From NCBI GenBank assembly GCA_018857735.1, contig JABMCL010003468.1, positions 163,501-227,500 of the forward strand: DNA of 64,000 bases. Direction: 5' to 3'. The DNA is from Alviniconcha marisindica (taxonomy: Eukaryota > Mollusca > Gastropoda > Provannidae). Position numbers and translations under genes: made by a program. Below the pieces are notes generated by a model that saw only the letters and a list, made by a program, of their open reading frames with translations, had not been told where the DNA came from and made no database searches. This document shows positions 33,850-46,724 of this stretch, piece after piece (the first letter of the stretch is position 1; every line of letters starts with the position of its first letter).

Positions 33850-34456
33850 GTTCTTAATTGGGAGAATGTTTCTTCGCGAACCTAGGTGGAAGTATTCGTC
33901 GAAGCTAGTTGGTTCTTAATTGGGCCAACTTTTCTTCGCGAACCTAGTTGGAAGTATTCGTCGAAGCTATATTCGGGGTCCAAAAGCTTCGCTCAACATG
34001 TTCTGGGAACATTCGCCCTATTCAACGATCACTGCCTCTGATTGGCTGAGAGCAGAGCTCTCCTGTGGATGAAGAAAAAATAAAAATAAAAATGGATAAA
34101 GTGTCGCTAGGTTCTCCACTCGCTTCGGAGGGAATTTGTTTATTTGTTGTCTTGTCTCGGAGACCCAGAATAAGATAGTAGTTAGTTGAATTACCCTGTG
34201 AGGGATGATGAAAGTATATTGACTTGACTTGACTTGACCTTAGCCTACATTTTCGATCATGCTGTCTGCTGCGCGTCTGCCGCAAGTTCGGGCCGAAGCT
34301 TGCATCTCATTACAAGCCAGTTGAGAACGAAGTAAATTTTGGACTGTCCGAACCATGTTCGGCGAACTAAAAGTTCAATTAAGAAACGAATCATAGTTCG
34401 TCGAACTGTCCGAAGTATGTTCGGCGAACAAACATTCGCCCAGTTAAGAAGGGGCT
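33850..34456 (-). mobile_element. Nested-type MITE, copy 2 (stand-alone)
   Basis: Same family as 30398-31048, reversed. The left end is worn (GTTCTTAATTGGGAGAATG); the right end CCCAGTTAAGAAGGGGCT is followed by TTA. Interior landmarks are GCCTCTGATTGGCTGAGAGC and the single arm TTAGCCTACATTTTCGATCA. No outer TTAA-type MITE is visible around it. Confidence 0.8.
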
Positions 34457-34679
34457 TTAGCTAGACCGGCGTACAATATTGAAAACAAACAGTTTGCAAA
34501 CACACGCAGGCAGTCAGAATGGATGTTTTAACCCAACTCAGTCAAGGATCAGTCGTAACAGTCCCGCCACTGACGCTGAAAGGCAGCACGCTGTTAACTG
34601 ACCCCGCCCCCATCCCGCCCCCACCCCAAGGTATGAGAGTGTATACAGAGTGAGGCGACTGTATAAATTTACCTGCGCC

Positions 34680-34800
34680 CGTCCCTAATAATCCCGTCCC
34701 TAATAAGCCTTATGGTTTCTGTGGACGTTAAGCACCATGTTTACCCTAATAAGCCTCGTGGTTTCTGTGGACGTAAATCACCACGAAAAGAAAGAAACAA
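34680..34800 (+). repeat. SINE family B 3' modules, two in tandem
   Basis: CCCTAATAAGCCTTATGG + TGTGGACGTTAAGCACCATG, then CCCTAATAAGCCTCGTGG + TGTGGACGTAAATCACCACG. 34801-35360 after it has no supported gene. Confidence 0.8.
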
Positions 34801-35356
34801 ATTATCCAGTTTCTAGCTGCGGGTACTTGTACTATGGCACTGATTGTCGCAACCCGGTCCTCAGTCGTTGCACCTGCCAATGCCTGCCTGGGTGCACGTC
34901 ACCGATGCGGAACGAAGACTTGCTGAATGTCACAGTGGAAGTGTAATTAAGACACGCGATAAGGTCGCCCCAAACCTGTTTACTGTTCGCGGCAGATTTT
35001 TCCTGACTTATCGCGGTGGTAGCTGCCGTGTTTACCGAGTGGTTTAAGCCTGTACCAGTTTCTGCGGGTACGACAGAACGTTAAGTACCAGATAACTGGA
35101 AACAGCGGGTAGCTTTACTGGGTTATCTTCATGCTGCGGTAGTTCTGACAAAAGCAACGTCTGTTGACGGTTACAACAAACGCAAGGGAGGCAACTGTTT
35201 CAGCGCTAGAGACGTAATAGTCTAATACTAATAGCCGTATAGCGTTGCAGACACTGACTAGTTCAGTTTTGGCCACATTTGATCAAACTTTCATGGAGGG
35301 AAAATGGCCATAGAACGATCGCCGAGTCACTATAGCTACACCTCACCAGGTTGGGG

Positions 35357-35360
<4 letters not shown>

Positions 35361-35392
<32 letters not shown>

Positions 35393-35477
35393 ATCAGTAG
35401 CTTATCAAGGACTAGTTGTTAGGTTTTTGACTGAACCTAACCCTCTCCCTGTCTCTGTCCGTCTGTCTGTCTCTATC

Positions 35478-35523
<46 letters not shown>

Positions 35524-35540
35524 CCCCTCCCTCCTCTCCG
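35361..35540 (+). repeat. CT microsatellites with hairpin element
   Basis: CT array, then AAGGACTAGTTGTTAGG, TTTTTGACTGAACCTAACC, then CT and CTGT arrays. The hairpin stem GTTAGGTT/AACCTAAC differs from the copy at 52565 by paired changes. Confidence 0.8.
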
Positions 35541-35719
35541 CACTTTCCAGTACCATTGCAGACATACTGAAGCGATTAACTCTTTGGCTCCGTCTGATCC
35601 TTACGTCTCGATCGGTGTGAACCATACGCTTCTGTCATCCTCCGAATTATCAGCACCCTCGTTATAATCGTGGTGATGGAGATGGGTTGGTGTTGAGTGA
35701 CAGTGATGACCACACTGAA

Positions 35720-36285
35720 CCGCCCCTTGTCTCTTCCCAGTTCTATCATCAAACTTCTGAACGGCCTGAACCACTTGTTTCACCGCCATACTGTATCTTC
35801 CCAGTTCTATCATCAAACTTCTAAACGGCCTGAACCGCTTGTTTCACCGCCATACTGTATCTTCCCAGTTCTATCATCAAACTTCTGAACGGCCTGAACC
35901 ACTTCATCTTCCCAGTTCTATCATCAAACTTCTAAACGGCCTGAACCACTTGTTTCACTGCCATACTGTATCTTCCCAGTTCTATCATCAAACTTCTAAA
36001 CGGCCTGAACCACTTGTTTCACCGCCATACTGTATCTTCCCAGTTCTATCATCAAACTTCTAAACGGCCCGAACCAGTTGTTTCACCGCCATACTGTATC
36101 TTCCCAGTTCTATCATCAAACTTCTAAACGGCCTGAACCGTTTATTTCGCCGCCATACTGTATCTTCCCAGAACTATAACCAAACTTCTAAACGGCCTGA
36201 ACCACTTGTCTCAGTGCCATACTGTATCTTCCCAGTTCTATCATCAAACTTCTAAACGGCCTGAACCACTGGTTTCACTGCCACA
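35720..36285. repeat. 63-bp minisatellite
   Basis: About nine units of TCTTCCCAGTTCTATCATCA, AACTTCTAAACGGCCTGAAC and CACTTGTTTCACCGCCATAC. Unit length, a multiple of 3, keeps frames open. Confidence 0.95.
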
Positions 36286-36494
36286 CCACCAGCCAGCGGC
36301 GGTAGTCTCCATTTCATCAGTGGCTAAAAGGGTGTGGGGTCAGGTCCTAATCGATTTGTTTTTTCTTCTCTTTGTGCGCGATGCGTCGATAAAATTAATC
36401 TGTTTGATGTTGAGGAAGGGCAGGTAACTGCGGATGTTTGGGTGTGATTCCCTGGCCGTCATAGAAACGCCAGGCGGTCATAGTAGCAGAGAGG

Positions 36495-36527
36495 GTGGTA
36501 CTGGGAGGGAGAGAGAGAGGTACTGCT

Positions 36528-36593
<66 letters not shown>

Positions 36594-36644
36594 TGGTCTG
36601 TCACACACAGAGAGTGGTACTGGGAGAGAGAGAGAGGTACTGCT

Positions 36645-36682
<38 letters not shown>

Positions 36683-37745
36683 GTACTGTCACAGAGAGAG
36701 AGAGAGAGTGGTACTGTCACACACAGAGAGAGTGGTACTGGCAGAGAGAGACAGTGGTACTGTCACACACAGAGAGAGTGGTACTGGCAGAGAGACAGAG
36801 AGAGAGAGTGGTACTGGCAGAGAGACAGAGAGAGAGAGTGGTACTGGCAGAGAGAGAGAGAGAGAGTGGTACTGGCAGAGAGAGAGAGAGAGAGAGAGTG
36901 GTACTGGCAGAGAGAGAGAGTGTGTGTGTGTGGTACTTGTAGAGAGAGTTGAACTGGCAGAAGGGAACAGACAGACAGATAGACAGAGATATACTGGCAG
37001 AGAGAGTGGTACTGGCAGAGAGAGTGGTACTGGCACAGAGAGAGAGAGAGAGAGAGTGTGTGTGTGTGTGGTACTTGTAGAGAGAGTTGAACTGGCAGAG
37101 GGGCACAGACAGACAGAGATATACTGGCACAGAGAGAGAGGTACTGGCAAAGAGAGTGGTACTGGCACACAGAGAGAGGTACTGGCAAAGAGAGTGGTAC
37201 TGGCACACAGAGAGAGGTACTGGCAGAGAGAGTGGTCCTGGCACACACAGAGAGGTACTGGCAGAGAGAGTGGTACTGGCACAGAGAGAGAGGTACTGGC
37301 AGAGAGAGTGGTACTGGCACACAGAGAGAGGTACTGGCAGAGAGAGTGATACTGGCACACAGAGAGAGGTACTGGCAGAGAGAGTGGTACTGGCACACAG
37401 AGAGAGGTACTGGCAGAGAGAGTGGTCCTGGCACACAGAGAGAGGTACTGGCAGAGAGAGTGGTACTGGCACACACAGAGAGATGTACTGACAGAGAGAG
37501 TGGTACTGGCACACACAGAGAGAGGTACTGGCAGAGAGAGTGGTACTGGCACACAGAGAGAGCTACCGGCAGAGAGAGTGGAACTGGCACAGAATACTGA
37601 CAGAGAGAGTGGTACTGGCACAGAATACTGACAGAGAGAGTGGTACTGGCACAGAATACTGACAGAGAGAGTGGTACTGGCACAGAATACTGACAGAGAG
37701 AGTGGTACTGGCACAGAGAGAGAGAGGTACTGGCAGAGAGAGCGG
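36495..37745. repeat. GA-rich minisatellite (GAGAGAGTGGTACTGGCA)
   Basis: GA dinucleotide arrays at 36527-36589 and 36645-36680, passing into about 45 units built on AGAGAGAGTGGTACTGGCAC with ACA additions. The frames of 284 and 341 residues on the two strands are Arg/Glu/Ser/Leu strings made by the repeat. Confidence 0.96.
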
Positions 37746-37864
37746 TACTGGCCCCAGCGATGAGAGGTCGTGCGTGACGTTACAGGCTGTGACTCTACAG
37801 GCTACGCCGGCGGGCTCTGGCCGATTGATCCACGGTCTACATGATCCATGGATTCATTGATCAG

Positions 37865-37965
37865 TCCCTCTGAGTTCAGGAGTTGTGTGAAAGTCGAGGT
37901 GGCCGTCCTGGGCTCCCGTCCCTAATACGCCTATGGTTTCTGTCAACGTAAAGCGACACTCAGCC
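37865..37965 (+). repeat. Family C unit
   Basis: CAGGAGTTGTGTGAAAGTCG, AGGTGGCCGTCCTGGGC, GTCCCTAATACGCC and TGTCAACGTAAAGCGACAC. Confidence 0.75.
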
Positions 37966-38242
37966 AACCGAAGATCAGTCCCTCCGCTTCCGGGTAAGGT
38001 AGCCTGCAGCCTGGTGGGGAGCACTGACCCTGCTACAGGCAGTCTTCGTGGCGCTGATGCTGGTCACCACTCCTCTCTACTTCACCCTCTAGCCGTGCAT
38101 ACAGTCAGCGCTGGCCGCTTTTCCCCCCGCTCAGTGTTCACTGCTTCTTCTGCTTCTTCTTACTGTGATCAAAGTTTGTACACAAAATGCTATGGGCAGG
38201 GTGTTGTGTCTTGTCTGTACTGAGAAGGTGAACAAAATAAAT

Positions 38243-38355
38243 CACACACACACACACACGCACGCACGCACGCACATACACACACACGTACACGCACGCA
38301 CGCACGCACGCACGCACGTACACACACACACACACACACGTCCACACACACACGT

Positions 38356-38393
<38 letters not shown>

Positions 38394-38475
38394 GCACGCA
38401 CGCACGCACACACGTACACACACACACACACACACACACACGCACGCACGCACGCACGCACGCACACACACACCA
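38243..38475. repeat. (CA)n/(CACG)n microsatellite
   Basis: Alternating CA and CACG blocks, about 230 bp, followed by an ACC trinucleotide run to 38515. Strong Z-DNA-type alternation. Confidence 0.96.
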
Positions 38476-38804
38476 TTACCACCAACACTACCACCACCAC
38501 CACCACAACCATGTAGTATAACAACAACACGGCCCAGCAACAACAAATCAATGACAGGTTCCGCCAAAAAAGATGATAATTATAACTTGAGCATGACTGA
38601 AGTCGACCAGTGACCAAACAATCTCCGTTAAACATCTCAGTCCATCAGTCATCCTCACTCCTCCTTTTCTGGCATGTGACGTCACTTCCGTTCCCCTCCT
38701 GTCTTATGTCTAGACACACGGGGAGAGGCGGGAGGGAGGGGGTTCAGAAATAAACAGCCGGAGAGCAACCCGGGCTGTTTAAGTGGGATTCCCTGGCCCG
38801 TGAT

Positions 38805-39480
38805 GGTTCCAGAACTCAGGAGCTGTGTGAAATTCGAAGTGAACGTCCTGGGCTCCCCGTCCCTAATAGTCCTTATGGCGTCTGTGGGCGTAAGGCAACG
38901 CTGAACTTGAAAACCAGGCTGTGTACTTCGACAGCTCCCGGAGCTGTGTGAAAGTCGAGGTGACCGTCCTGGCATAGTCCCTCATAGTCTGTACGGTCTC
39001 TGTGGACGTAAAGCAGCATTGAACTCGAACCCGGGCTGTGTTGCAGAGCTCAGGAGCTGTGTGAAAGTCGAGGTGACCGTCCCTAATAGTCCTTATGGTC
39101 TCTGTGGACGTAAAGCAAAGCTGAACTTGAACCAGGCTCTGTGCTTTGACAGCTCAGGGGCTGTGTGAAAGTGGAGGTGGCCGTCCTGGGCTCCCCGTCC
39201 TTAACAGTCCTTATGGTCTCTGTGGACGTAATGCAACAGTGAATTTGAACTGGTCAAACAGAAATCAGGGGCTGTGTGAAAGTGGAGGTGGCCGTCCTGG
39301 GCTCCCCGTCCTTAACAGTCCTTACGGTCTCTGTGGACGTAATGCAAGAGTGAATTTGAACTGGTCAAACAGAAATCAGAGGCTGTGTGAAAGTCGAGGT
39401 GGCCGTCCTGGGCTCCCCGTCCCTAATAGTCCGTACGGGACCCGTGGACGTCAATCAACACTGAGCGAAGGAACCGGGCT
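38805..39480 (+). repeat. Family C tandem array, six or seven units
   Basis: Units of about 100-125 bp with CTCAGGAGCTGTGTGAAAGT, CGAGGTGGCCGTCCTGGGCT, CCCCGTCCCTAATAGTCC, TTATGGTCTCTGTGGACGTA and AAGCAACATTGAAC. The ORF at 39146-39676 reads through three units and is not a gene. Confidence 0.88.
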
Positions 39481-39806
39481 GTGTGATTGGATGAAGAGAA
39501 ACAGCGGGAAGTGGGACAGTTGTGTTGTTTCTGCTATCACCCTTGGATATCCAAAGCTGACAACAGATTGTAACCAGAACCTCACACAACAAACCACTTA
39601 CTCCCGGCGCTGTCGCTTTTATCGAGCTCACGAACACTTAATGGCACCGTCACTTCGAGTCCGACGAATACAGTAAAAATAAAAAAATAAAAAAATATAG
39701 AAAAGAGTAAGAGCCGAGCCAGCAGAACTTAACCCTTTCTCTTGCTCAGTGGCATATTTCTGATGGAATATCTTTAATACATTGATTTCCACTGCTGTCC
39801 CCATTG

Positions 39807-40037
39807 TTAACCCCTTCACTGCCTCAGCCTGTAAAAATTTTCGACTTGAAAGATGCACGGACGCGCCTGCAAAGAGTATATTTTCCGGTCCTGTAACACA
39901 TCTACTTTCCGTGCTACGCGTTTTGATGAAAATCTTTTCACATGCCAGTGCGAAAAAGAAGACAAAAAGGCTTACGGATTTCAAATTTCGCATTTTGGGG
40001 GTCGTTTTCAGTGACATCATGGCAGTGAAGAGGTTAA
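39807..40037 (-). mobile_element. TTAA-ended MITE, uninterrupted copy
   Basis: 231 bp. Starts TTAACCCCTTCACTGCC and ends GGCAGTGAAGAGGTTAA. Reversed, its interior (GCGAAATTTGAAATCCGTAA then GCCTTTTTGTC) is the empty version of the site where the nested MITE sits in 30331-31243. This supports the TTA target duplication there. Confidence 0.85.
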
Positions 40038-40414
40038 ATGTATAGCCATGAACTCATTTGGTGACTGATTACTCTGGCTGACAGTAACCATGCCAGAATC
40101 GTCGACAGTGACTGGGGTGAGTGAGAGACCGAGAACTTTCACTGGGCCATACAGTCCGCTACACCTCTTCCCGTTACAAACTCATTTTCTGTTTCAGCGA
40201 GTCAGGCAAACTGCCGAAGTCACGCACTTACCTTGGGAATCAATTTCCCGTGAAGTTTGCTTTAGCGTTGTGGTAACAATGCCTTTGTTCTCTATGGGAT
40301 ATGTTCCAGTACCATTTGGACTGAGTTACAACCGTTATTCTGAATACACGCCAAGCTTCACACCGTGTTTTGATGCAGTCGATACTTTCTTGTGACATGT
40401 AGTTTTTGTTTTAC

Positions 40415-40480
40415 GAATTTTGGAGTAATACAAACACATAAAAGGTTCAAAAGAACACTGTTTATTAGGACATTAAAAAC
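40415..40480 (+). repeat. Fragment of foldback-arm repeat
   Basis: AATACAAACACATAAAAGG, TTCAAAAGAACACTG and TTTATTAGGACA match the start of the arms at 58937 and 3324. 40038-40414 and 40481-40930 hold no supported gene; 40580-40890 has weak internal repetition (ACCTGATGGTCCACTTCCTC and TACCTGATAATCGACTT). Confidence 0.6.
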
Positions 40481-40954
40481 ACTCGTTTTTGTTTGTTTGT
40501 TTGTTTTTTCAGATTCTTGTTTTAGATTTTGCTGTTGCTGTTGTTGTTGAGTAATAAGTTTTGAAACAATCTCGCATAATCATTCTCTTGTAATTCTGGA
40601 AGCGTAATAAGGGCGATAGTCCAGTACCTGATGGTCCACTTCCTCTGGCAATAACGGCGATAGTTCGCGTAGAACAGTACCTGATAATCGACTTTCTCTA
40701 GCGATTTCGGCGATGGTCTGTAATGCTTTACGAACCGCTCCTGGTACATGTCCATATTTTGCCGGTACCTGTCCGGGGAGAACCTCTACGCTGTACGGGT
40801 CCAACAACAAACGTCCATGTAGTACAGTGCTGCATAATCGATTTCCCCAAGCGATGGCTGCGATGGACAGCATTGCTGGATAAACCACTCACGGTACATG
40901 TACGTGCATGCCCCGACTCGTCCTAAAACTGGCTTAATTAGAGATCCAGACAAG

Positions 40955-41105
40955 GCATGCTGCGCTTTCCGTCCTAACGAGCCTTATGGTTTCCGCGGAC
41001 GTAAAGCAATATTGAACCATGCTCACGCATGGGTCTCAGCTTGTCCCTAACATGTCAACCGACATCCGAGGACATTAAGCAACACAACAGCAACAGCAGA
41101 CATGC
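40955..41105. repeat. Module pair: family C tail and palindromic module
   Basis: CGAGCCTTATGGTTTCCGCG + GACGTAAAGCAATATTGAAC followed by CTCAGCTTGTCCCTAACATG, TCAACCGACATCCGAGGACA and TTAAGCAACAC. The same pair recurs at 55170-55290 and 57810-58300. Confidence 0.75.
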
Positions 41106-41509
41106 CGCATAGTGTAGTTCGTTCTTTCAATGTTGCATTACGTCCACACACCGTGCGGACTATTAGGGACTAATGGGGAGCCCAGGGTTGCCTTTCGACT
41201 TCACACACTCCGGTGGTGGCCGGTTGCCTAGCGAATAGGGTAGCGAAGACCGTCGTACCCTTGGCTCCTTTCTCAAAGGTTGGGTTGACTGTCTTTTCTT
41301 TGTCCTCACTCCTACGAAACATAAGGCTCCATCGTGCCCATCTTAAGCATCTGGGACATTACACAGTTATATCTCTCCCCCCCCCTTTCCGCAAGCCGTA
41401 TGGTTTCGTGACGTTAAGCAATGTTTACTTTACTCCCGAGCTCGGCATTAGTTCAAGCGGCCAGTTGCTTACGTCGACAAAGCCACAGGACGCGAAGCTC
41501 TGCACGGTG

Positions 41510-41885
41510 TAGTTCAAGTTCAAGGTGTTGCTTTACGTCACAGAGACCACAAGGACTATTAGGGACAGGGAGCCCAGGAGGCCACTCGACTTTCACACAG
41601 CTCCTGAGCTATGTTTTTTGTTTTATGTTGCTTTACGTCCACAGAGACCATACGGACTATTAGGGACAGGGAGCCCAGGACGGCCACCTCGACTTCCACA
41701 CAGCTCCTGAGCTCTGAAACACAGTATAGATGGTCCCATGCACCTACATATATGTACAGATATAAGTCCTTGGATGGTCCTGTCTCGGCAGAATTCAGGA
41801 GCTGTGTGAAAGTCGAGGTGGACGTCCTGGGCCACCGCCCCTAATAAACCTACGGTTTCTGTGGACGTAAAGCAACACTTCAACT
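41510..41885. repeat. Family C units in both orientations
   Basis: Two minus-strand units (41520-41612, 41630-41715: GCTTTACGTCCACAGAGACC, GGGAGCCCAGGACGGCCACC, ACACAGCTCCTGAGCT). One plus-strand unit at 41795-41880. Confidence 0.82.
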
Positions 41886-41984
41886 ATCTCGACGTGTTCA
41901 CGCTTTTTCTGGTGACTGGCTCCATGCTACCCTGTCACACTACGAGGGGTCATTTCAGAGACGCGCTATACGTAACGGGGCGGG

Positions 41985-42279
41985 GGGTAGGGTGGGGGGG
42001 GGGGGGTCAGAGCTCAAGAGCCGTGTCAACAGGGATGTGGGCCTGGGCTGTCATTCCCGATCCCACTCTTCCCCCGTCCCCGATAAGCCATACGGTTTCT
42101 GTGGACGTAAAACACCATGAAAGAAAGAAAAGACTTAACAGGGTAGCGTTTGGATGGTAAGTCGCGAAGTAGGATTAGTAGTGGTTGGTACGTGTTACAG
42201 AGACAGAGAACAGTTTTTCTTCTTCAAATCATCGAGGGAAACCCTGTCTCTGTCTGTCTGTCTCTCTCTGTCTCTGCTC

Positions 42280-42330
<51 letters not shown>
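41985..42330. repeat. G run, SINE B module and CT microsatellite
   Basis: G-rich run at 41981-42007. SINE B module CCCCGATAAGCCATACGG + TGTGGACGTAAAACACCATG at 42077-42119. CT/CTGT microsatellite at 42243-42330. Confidence 0.8.
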
Positions 42331-42333
<3 letters not shown>

Positions 42334-42539
42334 AGGCCTCATTTGATGACGTTGTTAATGTCCCCGTGAAGTGGATATGACAGCACAGGGTGAGGTCATA
42401 CCGAATTCCGGCGGACGTGGGGCAATGGAGGGTGGAGGAGTATGGAGGAAACCAAACGACTAACGGACAAGGGGACGAAACGGACGAAAGTGATAAGGCC
42501 GATCGTTTCGAATCCCCCCCCCCGCCGCCGCGTCTGATC

Positions 42540-43330
42540 AGTTACTTCACGTCTGTGCGGTTCAATGGGTAAACTAACCGACTACACGGTTCACTGGGTA
42601 AACTGACGTCCTATACGGTTCAATGGGTAAACTGACCGACTACACGGTTCAATGGGTAAACTCATGGACCTATATATATAGGTGCATGGGTAAACTGACG
42701 CACTACACGGTCAGTGGGTAAACTGACAGGCTAATACGGTTCAGTGGGTAAACTGACGGACTACTCGTTCACTGGGTAAACTGACGGACTACACGGTTCA
42801 CTGGGTAAATTGACGGACTACTCGTTCACTGGGTAAACTGACGGACTACACGGTTCACTGGGTAAACTGACGGACTACCGGTTCACTGGGTACACTGAGG
42901 GACTACACGGTTCACTGGGTAAACTGACGGACTACCGGTTCACTGGGTACACTGACGGACTACACGGTTCACTGGGTAAACTGAGGGACTACACGGTTCA
43001 GTGGGTACACTGAGGGACTACACGGTTCAGTGGGTAAACTGACGGACTACACGGTTCAGTGGGTAAACGGACGGACTACACGGTTCAGTGGGTAAACTGA
43101 CAGGCTAATACGGTTCAGTGGGTAGACTGACGGATTACACGACTGACGGATTACACGATTCAGTGGGTAAACTGACGGACTACACAGTTTAGTTGGTAAA
43201 ACGACAGACTACACAGTTCAGTGGATAAACTGACAGACTACACGCTTCAGTGGGTAAACCGACAGGCTGTATGGTTCAGTGGATAAACTGACAGACTATA
43301 CAGTTCAGTGGGTAAACTGGTGGACTGTTC
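42540..43330. repeat. 29-bp minisatellite
   Basis: About 27 units of CACGGTTCA(C/G)TGGGTAAACT and GACGGACTA. The 43331-44150 sequence beyond is single-copy without a supported exon; a donor-like GGCCGGTGAGT at 43970 has no recognisable coding sequence before it. Confidence 0.95.
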
Positions 43331-44189
43331 GTGGTTCATCTGGCAGCTACGGAATGGGACACGCTGTTTGGCCCTAAAGTGTCAGCCCGACATCTTTGAG
43401 GACGTACAACGTCGGGAATCGCTCGCGACTGAAACCTGTTGATCAAGAACCAAGACGGCTGTCTCCATGGCAGCACTTGTCATCGCATACCCTACCGTTG
43501 GTACCGTCTTAACCCTCAGCCACGATACAAACGGTTGCGACACTGAAAATCTCTCCCCCCCCCACCCCCCCTCCTCCTCCCTCCCCCACTGACCCGACTA
43601 CACTGCTTTTCACGAGGACTATATTTTCCATTCGAAAGGGAAAGGTTTCCAATTAACTTCAGTAACGCTGCAGTGAACACATGAACGAACAATCAGTTGG
43701 TATTATTGACCAATTTAAGCCGAGTGAAGAAAAAAGCAGCAAGTTCATATTACGAGGGCGCTTATTGTTGGCGTCTTCTTTCTCTGGTTGACGGCTTCTG
43801 TCTCACGCTCCCCTCGGGCCGACAAAGAGATTTACACCTGCACTGAGCGAGAGTGAGAGATTCCCTGAGCGTTATTCAAAGAGTGTATCGTATGTACAGT
43901 CTCTTACAAACTCCTCAAATCCGGCTGGACTGTATGTTATTCTCGTTCGTGGGGGCAACCTCTGTGTTTGGCCGGTGAGTATAAGCCTATCAGTTGTCAA
44001 GAGCCCGAGAAAGGAAAACAAAAGAGGCCAACACAAGAGTGACTGCTCCTGTTGACGAGGTGACCACGCACGCCGCAGTCGCTGGGGTATCGCAGTTCTG
44101 AGCCTCTCAAAAACACCAGGCGGCACTAAACCGCTATTGTGCTCTTTCTTTCCCCCCCCCTCTCTCTCTCTCCGAATGTGCGTGGGGGG

Positions 44190-44309
44190 CGAGGGGGGGG
44201 GGGGGGGGGGGGGGGGGGAGAGAGTGTGTGTGTGTGTGTGTATGAGAGAGAGGGAGAGAGTGTGTGTGTGTGTGTGTGTGTATGTGTGTGTGAGAGAGAG
44301 AGGGGGGAG

Positions 44310-44355
<46 letters not shown>

Positions 44356-44390
44356 TGTGTGTGTGTGTGTGCACGCGCGCAAGTGCGTGC

Positions 44391-44433
<43 letters not shown>

Positions 44434-44499
44434 GAAGAGTGTGTGTGTGTGTCTGTGTGTGTGTGAGAGAGAGTGTGTGTGTGTGCGGCGCGCGCGCGT

Positions 44500-44530
<31 letters not shown>

Positions 44531-44531
44531 A
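44190..44531. repeat. G run and (GT)n/(GA)n microsatellites
   Basis: G run (about 44193-44219) then alternating GT and GA arrays with short GC-alternating segments (44372-44380, 44486-44500). 44532-45260 is AT-rich with a C run at 44885-44902 and no gene. Confidence 0.95.
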
Positions 44532-45264
44532 TGTCTTGATCGACAGCATGAATGTATAAAGTCAAAAGATTGAGCTAATGCAGGTTTAATCAGTACAACG
44601 TTTTTTTGTTTTTTTGTTTTGTTTTTGTTGTTGCTGTGATGCATATCTTTCTGCGTGCGATGTACGAAGGTAAAGTTTATACTTCACTGAATTTCCCATA
44701 CTCATGCTAATTTAATTTTCTTTCATGATGCAGTTCAGTTACCTTAACCCAAATTTTCCGCAAGTAATTGCCATCGAGAATTAACGTGTACCTGTTTGTA
44801 AGGGATGTGGGGTGGGGGGTTGGGGGGTTACACTGTTCCATGGGCGTTTCTCACACCTAGAAGCACACGACACTGGAACAAGTCCCCCCCCCCCCCCCCC
44901 CCACACACACACCCTAAACATTTTTTATAAAAAAGCAACCGTAATCCAATCAGGTGTTCGTGAGTTGTTTTTTTTTGTTTTTTTTTATGGCACTGTTGAC
45001 GACTAAAAAAAAAAAAAAGCTACTCTTAACCTACCAACACACATACGTTCCTACTGATTCACATGACTGATCAAATTGAAAGATCTTTAGAAAAGATCTT
45101 TAGAATAGCGTCAGAGATGACTTTGACAACTCTGACTGCATTCTCTGAAGGAACCGAGGGGAGAGTGGGGCAAGACAAATGAAATGCAGCTAGGTTGAGA
45201 AATACTTCATTTGGCTGATTATAAAACAGTAGTTTGCTTTACTAGTTCATGGATTTAAAAAGTT

Positions 45265-46724
45265 GTATCAATGCCTCAGTCAACAGTCTCAGAGGTGTGA
45301 CATCAGTACCTGTTTACAGTCTTAGAGGTGTCAACAGTCTCGGAGGTGTTGTATCAGTACCTCAGTCAACAGTCTCAGAGGTGTGACATCAACGCCTGTT
45401 CGCAGTCTTAGAGGTGTTGTATCAGTACCTCAGTCAACAGTCTCAGAGGTGTGGCATCAACACCTGTTCGCAGTCTTAGAGGTGTCGTATCAGTACCTCA
45501 GTCAACAGTCTCAGAGGTGTTGTATCAGTACCTCGGTCAACAGTCTCATCGGTGTCGCACCAGTACCTTAGAGGAGTCGTCGTGTCGACAGTCAACAATG
45601 TGAACAATCTCAGAGGTGCTGCTTCGGTCCTTCATTAAAACCTTCCACTCAACAGTCTTGGAGATGTCCCCTCATGGAATCCGCTCTGTCAACAGTCTTG
45701 GAGATGCCCCCTCAGCATCTAAGGAAATCCGCCCTGTCAGCAGTCTTGGAGATGCCCCCTCAACACCTCAGAGAATCTGTCTGTCAACAGTCTTGGAGAT
45801 GTCCCCTCAACACCTCAGAGAATCCGTCTGTCAACAGTCTTGGAGATGTCCCCTCAACACCTCAGAGAATCCGTCTGTCAACAGTCTTGGAGAAGTCCCC
45901 TCAACACCTCAGAAAATCCGTCTGACAACAGTCTTGGAGATGTCCCCTCAACACCTCAGAGAATCCGTCTGTCAACAGTCTTGGAGATGTCCCCTCAACA
46001 CCTCAGAGAATCCGTCTGTCAACAGTCTTGGAGATGTCCCCTCAACACCTAGAAAATCCGTCTGTCAACAGTCTGGAGAGTCCCCTCAACACCTCAGAGA
46101 ATCCGTCTGTCAACAGTCTTGGAGATGTCCCCTCAACACCTCAGAGAATCTCTGTCAACAGTCTTGGAGATGTCCCCTCAAATCAGACTCCACAGTCTTG
46201 GGATGTCCCCTCAACACCTCAGGAATCCGCTGTCAACAGTCTTAGTAAAGAGAATCGTCTGTCAACAGTCTTGGAGATGTCCCCTCAACACTTCAGAAAA
46301 TCCGTCTGTCAACAGTCTCGGAGATGTCCCCTCAGGGAATCCGCCCTACAAACAGTTTTGGTGATGTCCCCTCAACACCTCAGGGAATCTGCCCTGTCAA
46401 CAGTCTTGTAGAGAATTAGTCATGTCAACAGTCTTTGAGATGTCCTCCTCAATACCTCCCTCAGCGAATCCGCCCTGTCTTAGAGATATCCCCCTCAACA
46501 CCTCCCTCAGGCAATCCGCCCTGTCAGTAGTATTAGAGATGTCCCCCTCAACACCTCCCTCAGCGAATCTGCCTTGTCAACAGTCTTGGAGAGAATTAGC
46601 CCTGTCAACAGTCTTTGAGATGTCCCCCCTCAACACCTCCTTCAGCGAATCCGCCTTGTCGACAGTCTTGGAGAGAATTAGTCCTGTCAACAGTCTTTGA
46701 GATGTTCCCCTCAACACCTCCCTA
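45265..46724. repeat. 45-47 bp minisatellite, left part
   Basis: An early part (45265-45600) has units with AACAGTCTCAGAGGTGT. From 45640 the units are GTCAACAGTCTTGGAGATGT, CCCCTCAACACCTCAGAGAA and TCCGTCT. From 46390 the units lengthen. The frames read through it are repeat products. It continues after the SINE at 47055-47160. Confidence 0.94.

Noticed and set aside
36495..37714. Frames of 284 and 341 residues on opposite strands
   Set aside because: Both come from a GA-rich minisatellite with 18-base-type units. Composition is entirely repeat-determined.
40090..40395. 101-residue plus-strand ORF
   Set aside because: No family resemblance, no repeat or splice support, and a length expected by chance.
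45616..46411. 209-residue repeat frame
   Set aside because: The minisatellite unit drifts in length and the frame switches repeatedly. No start or splice support.
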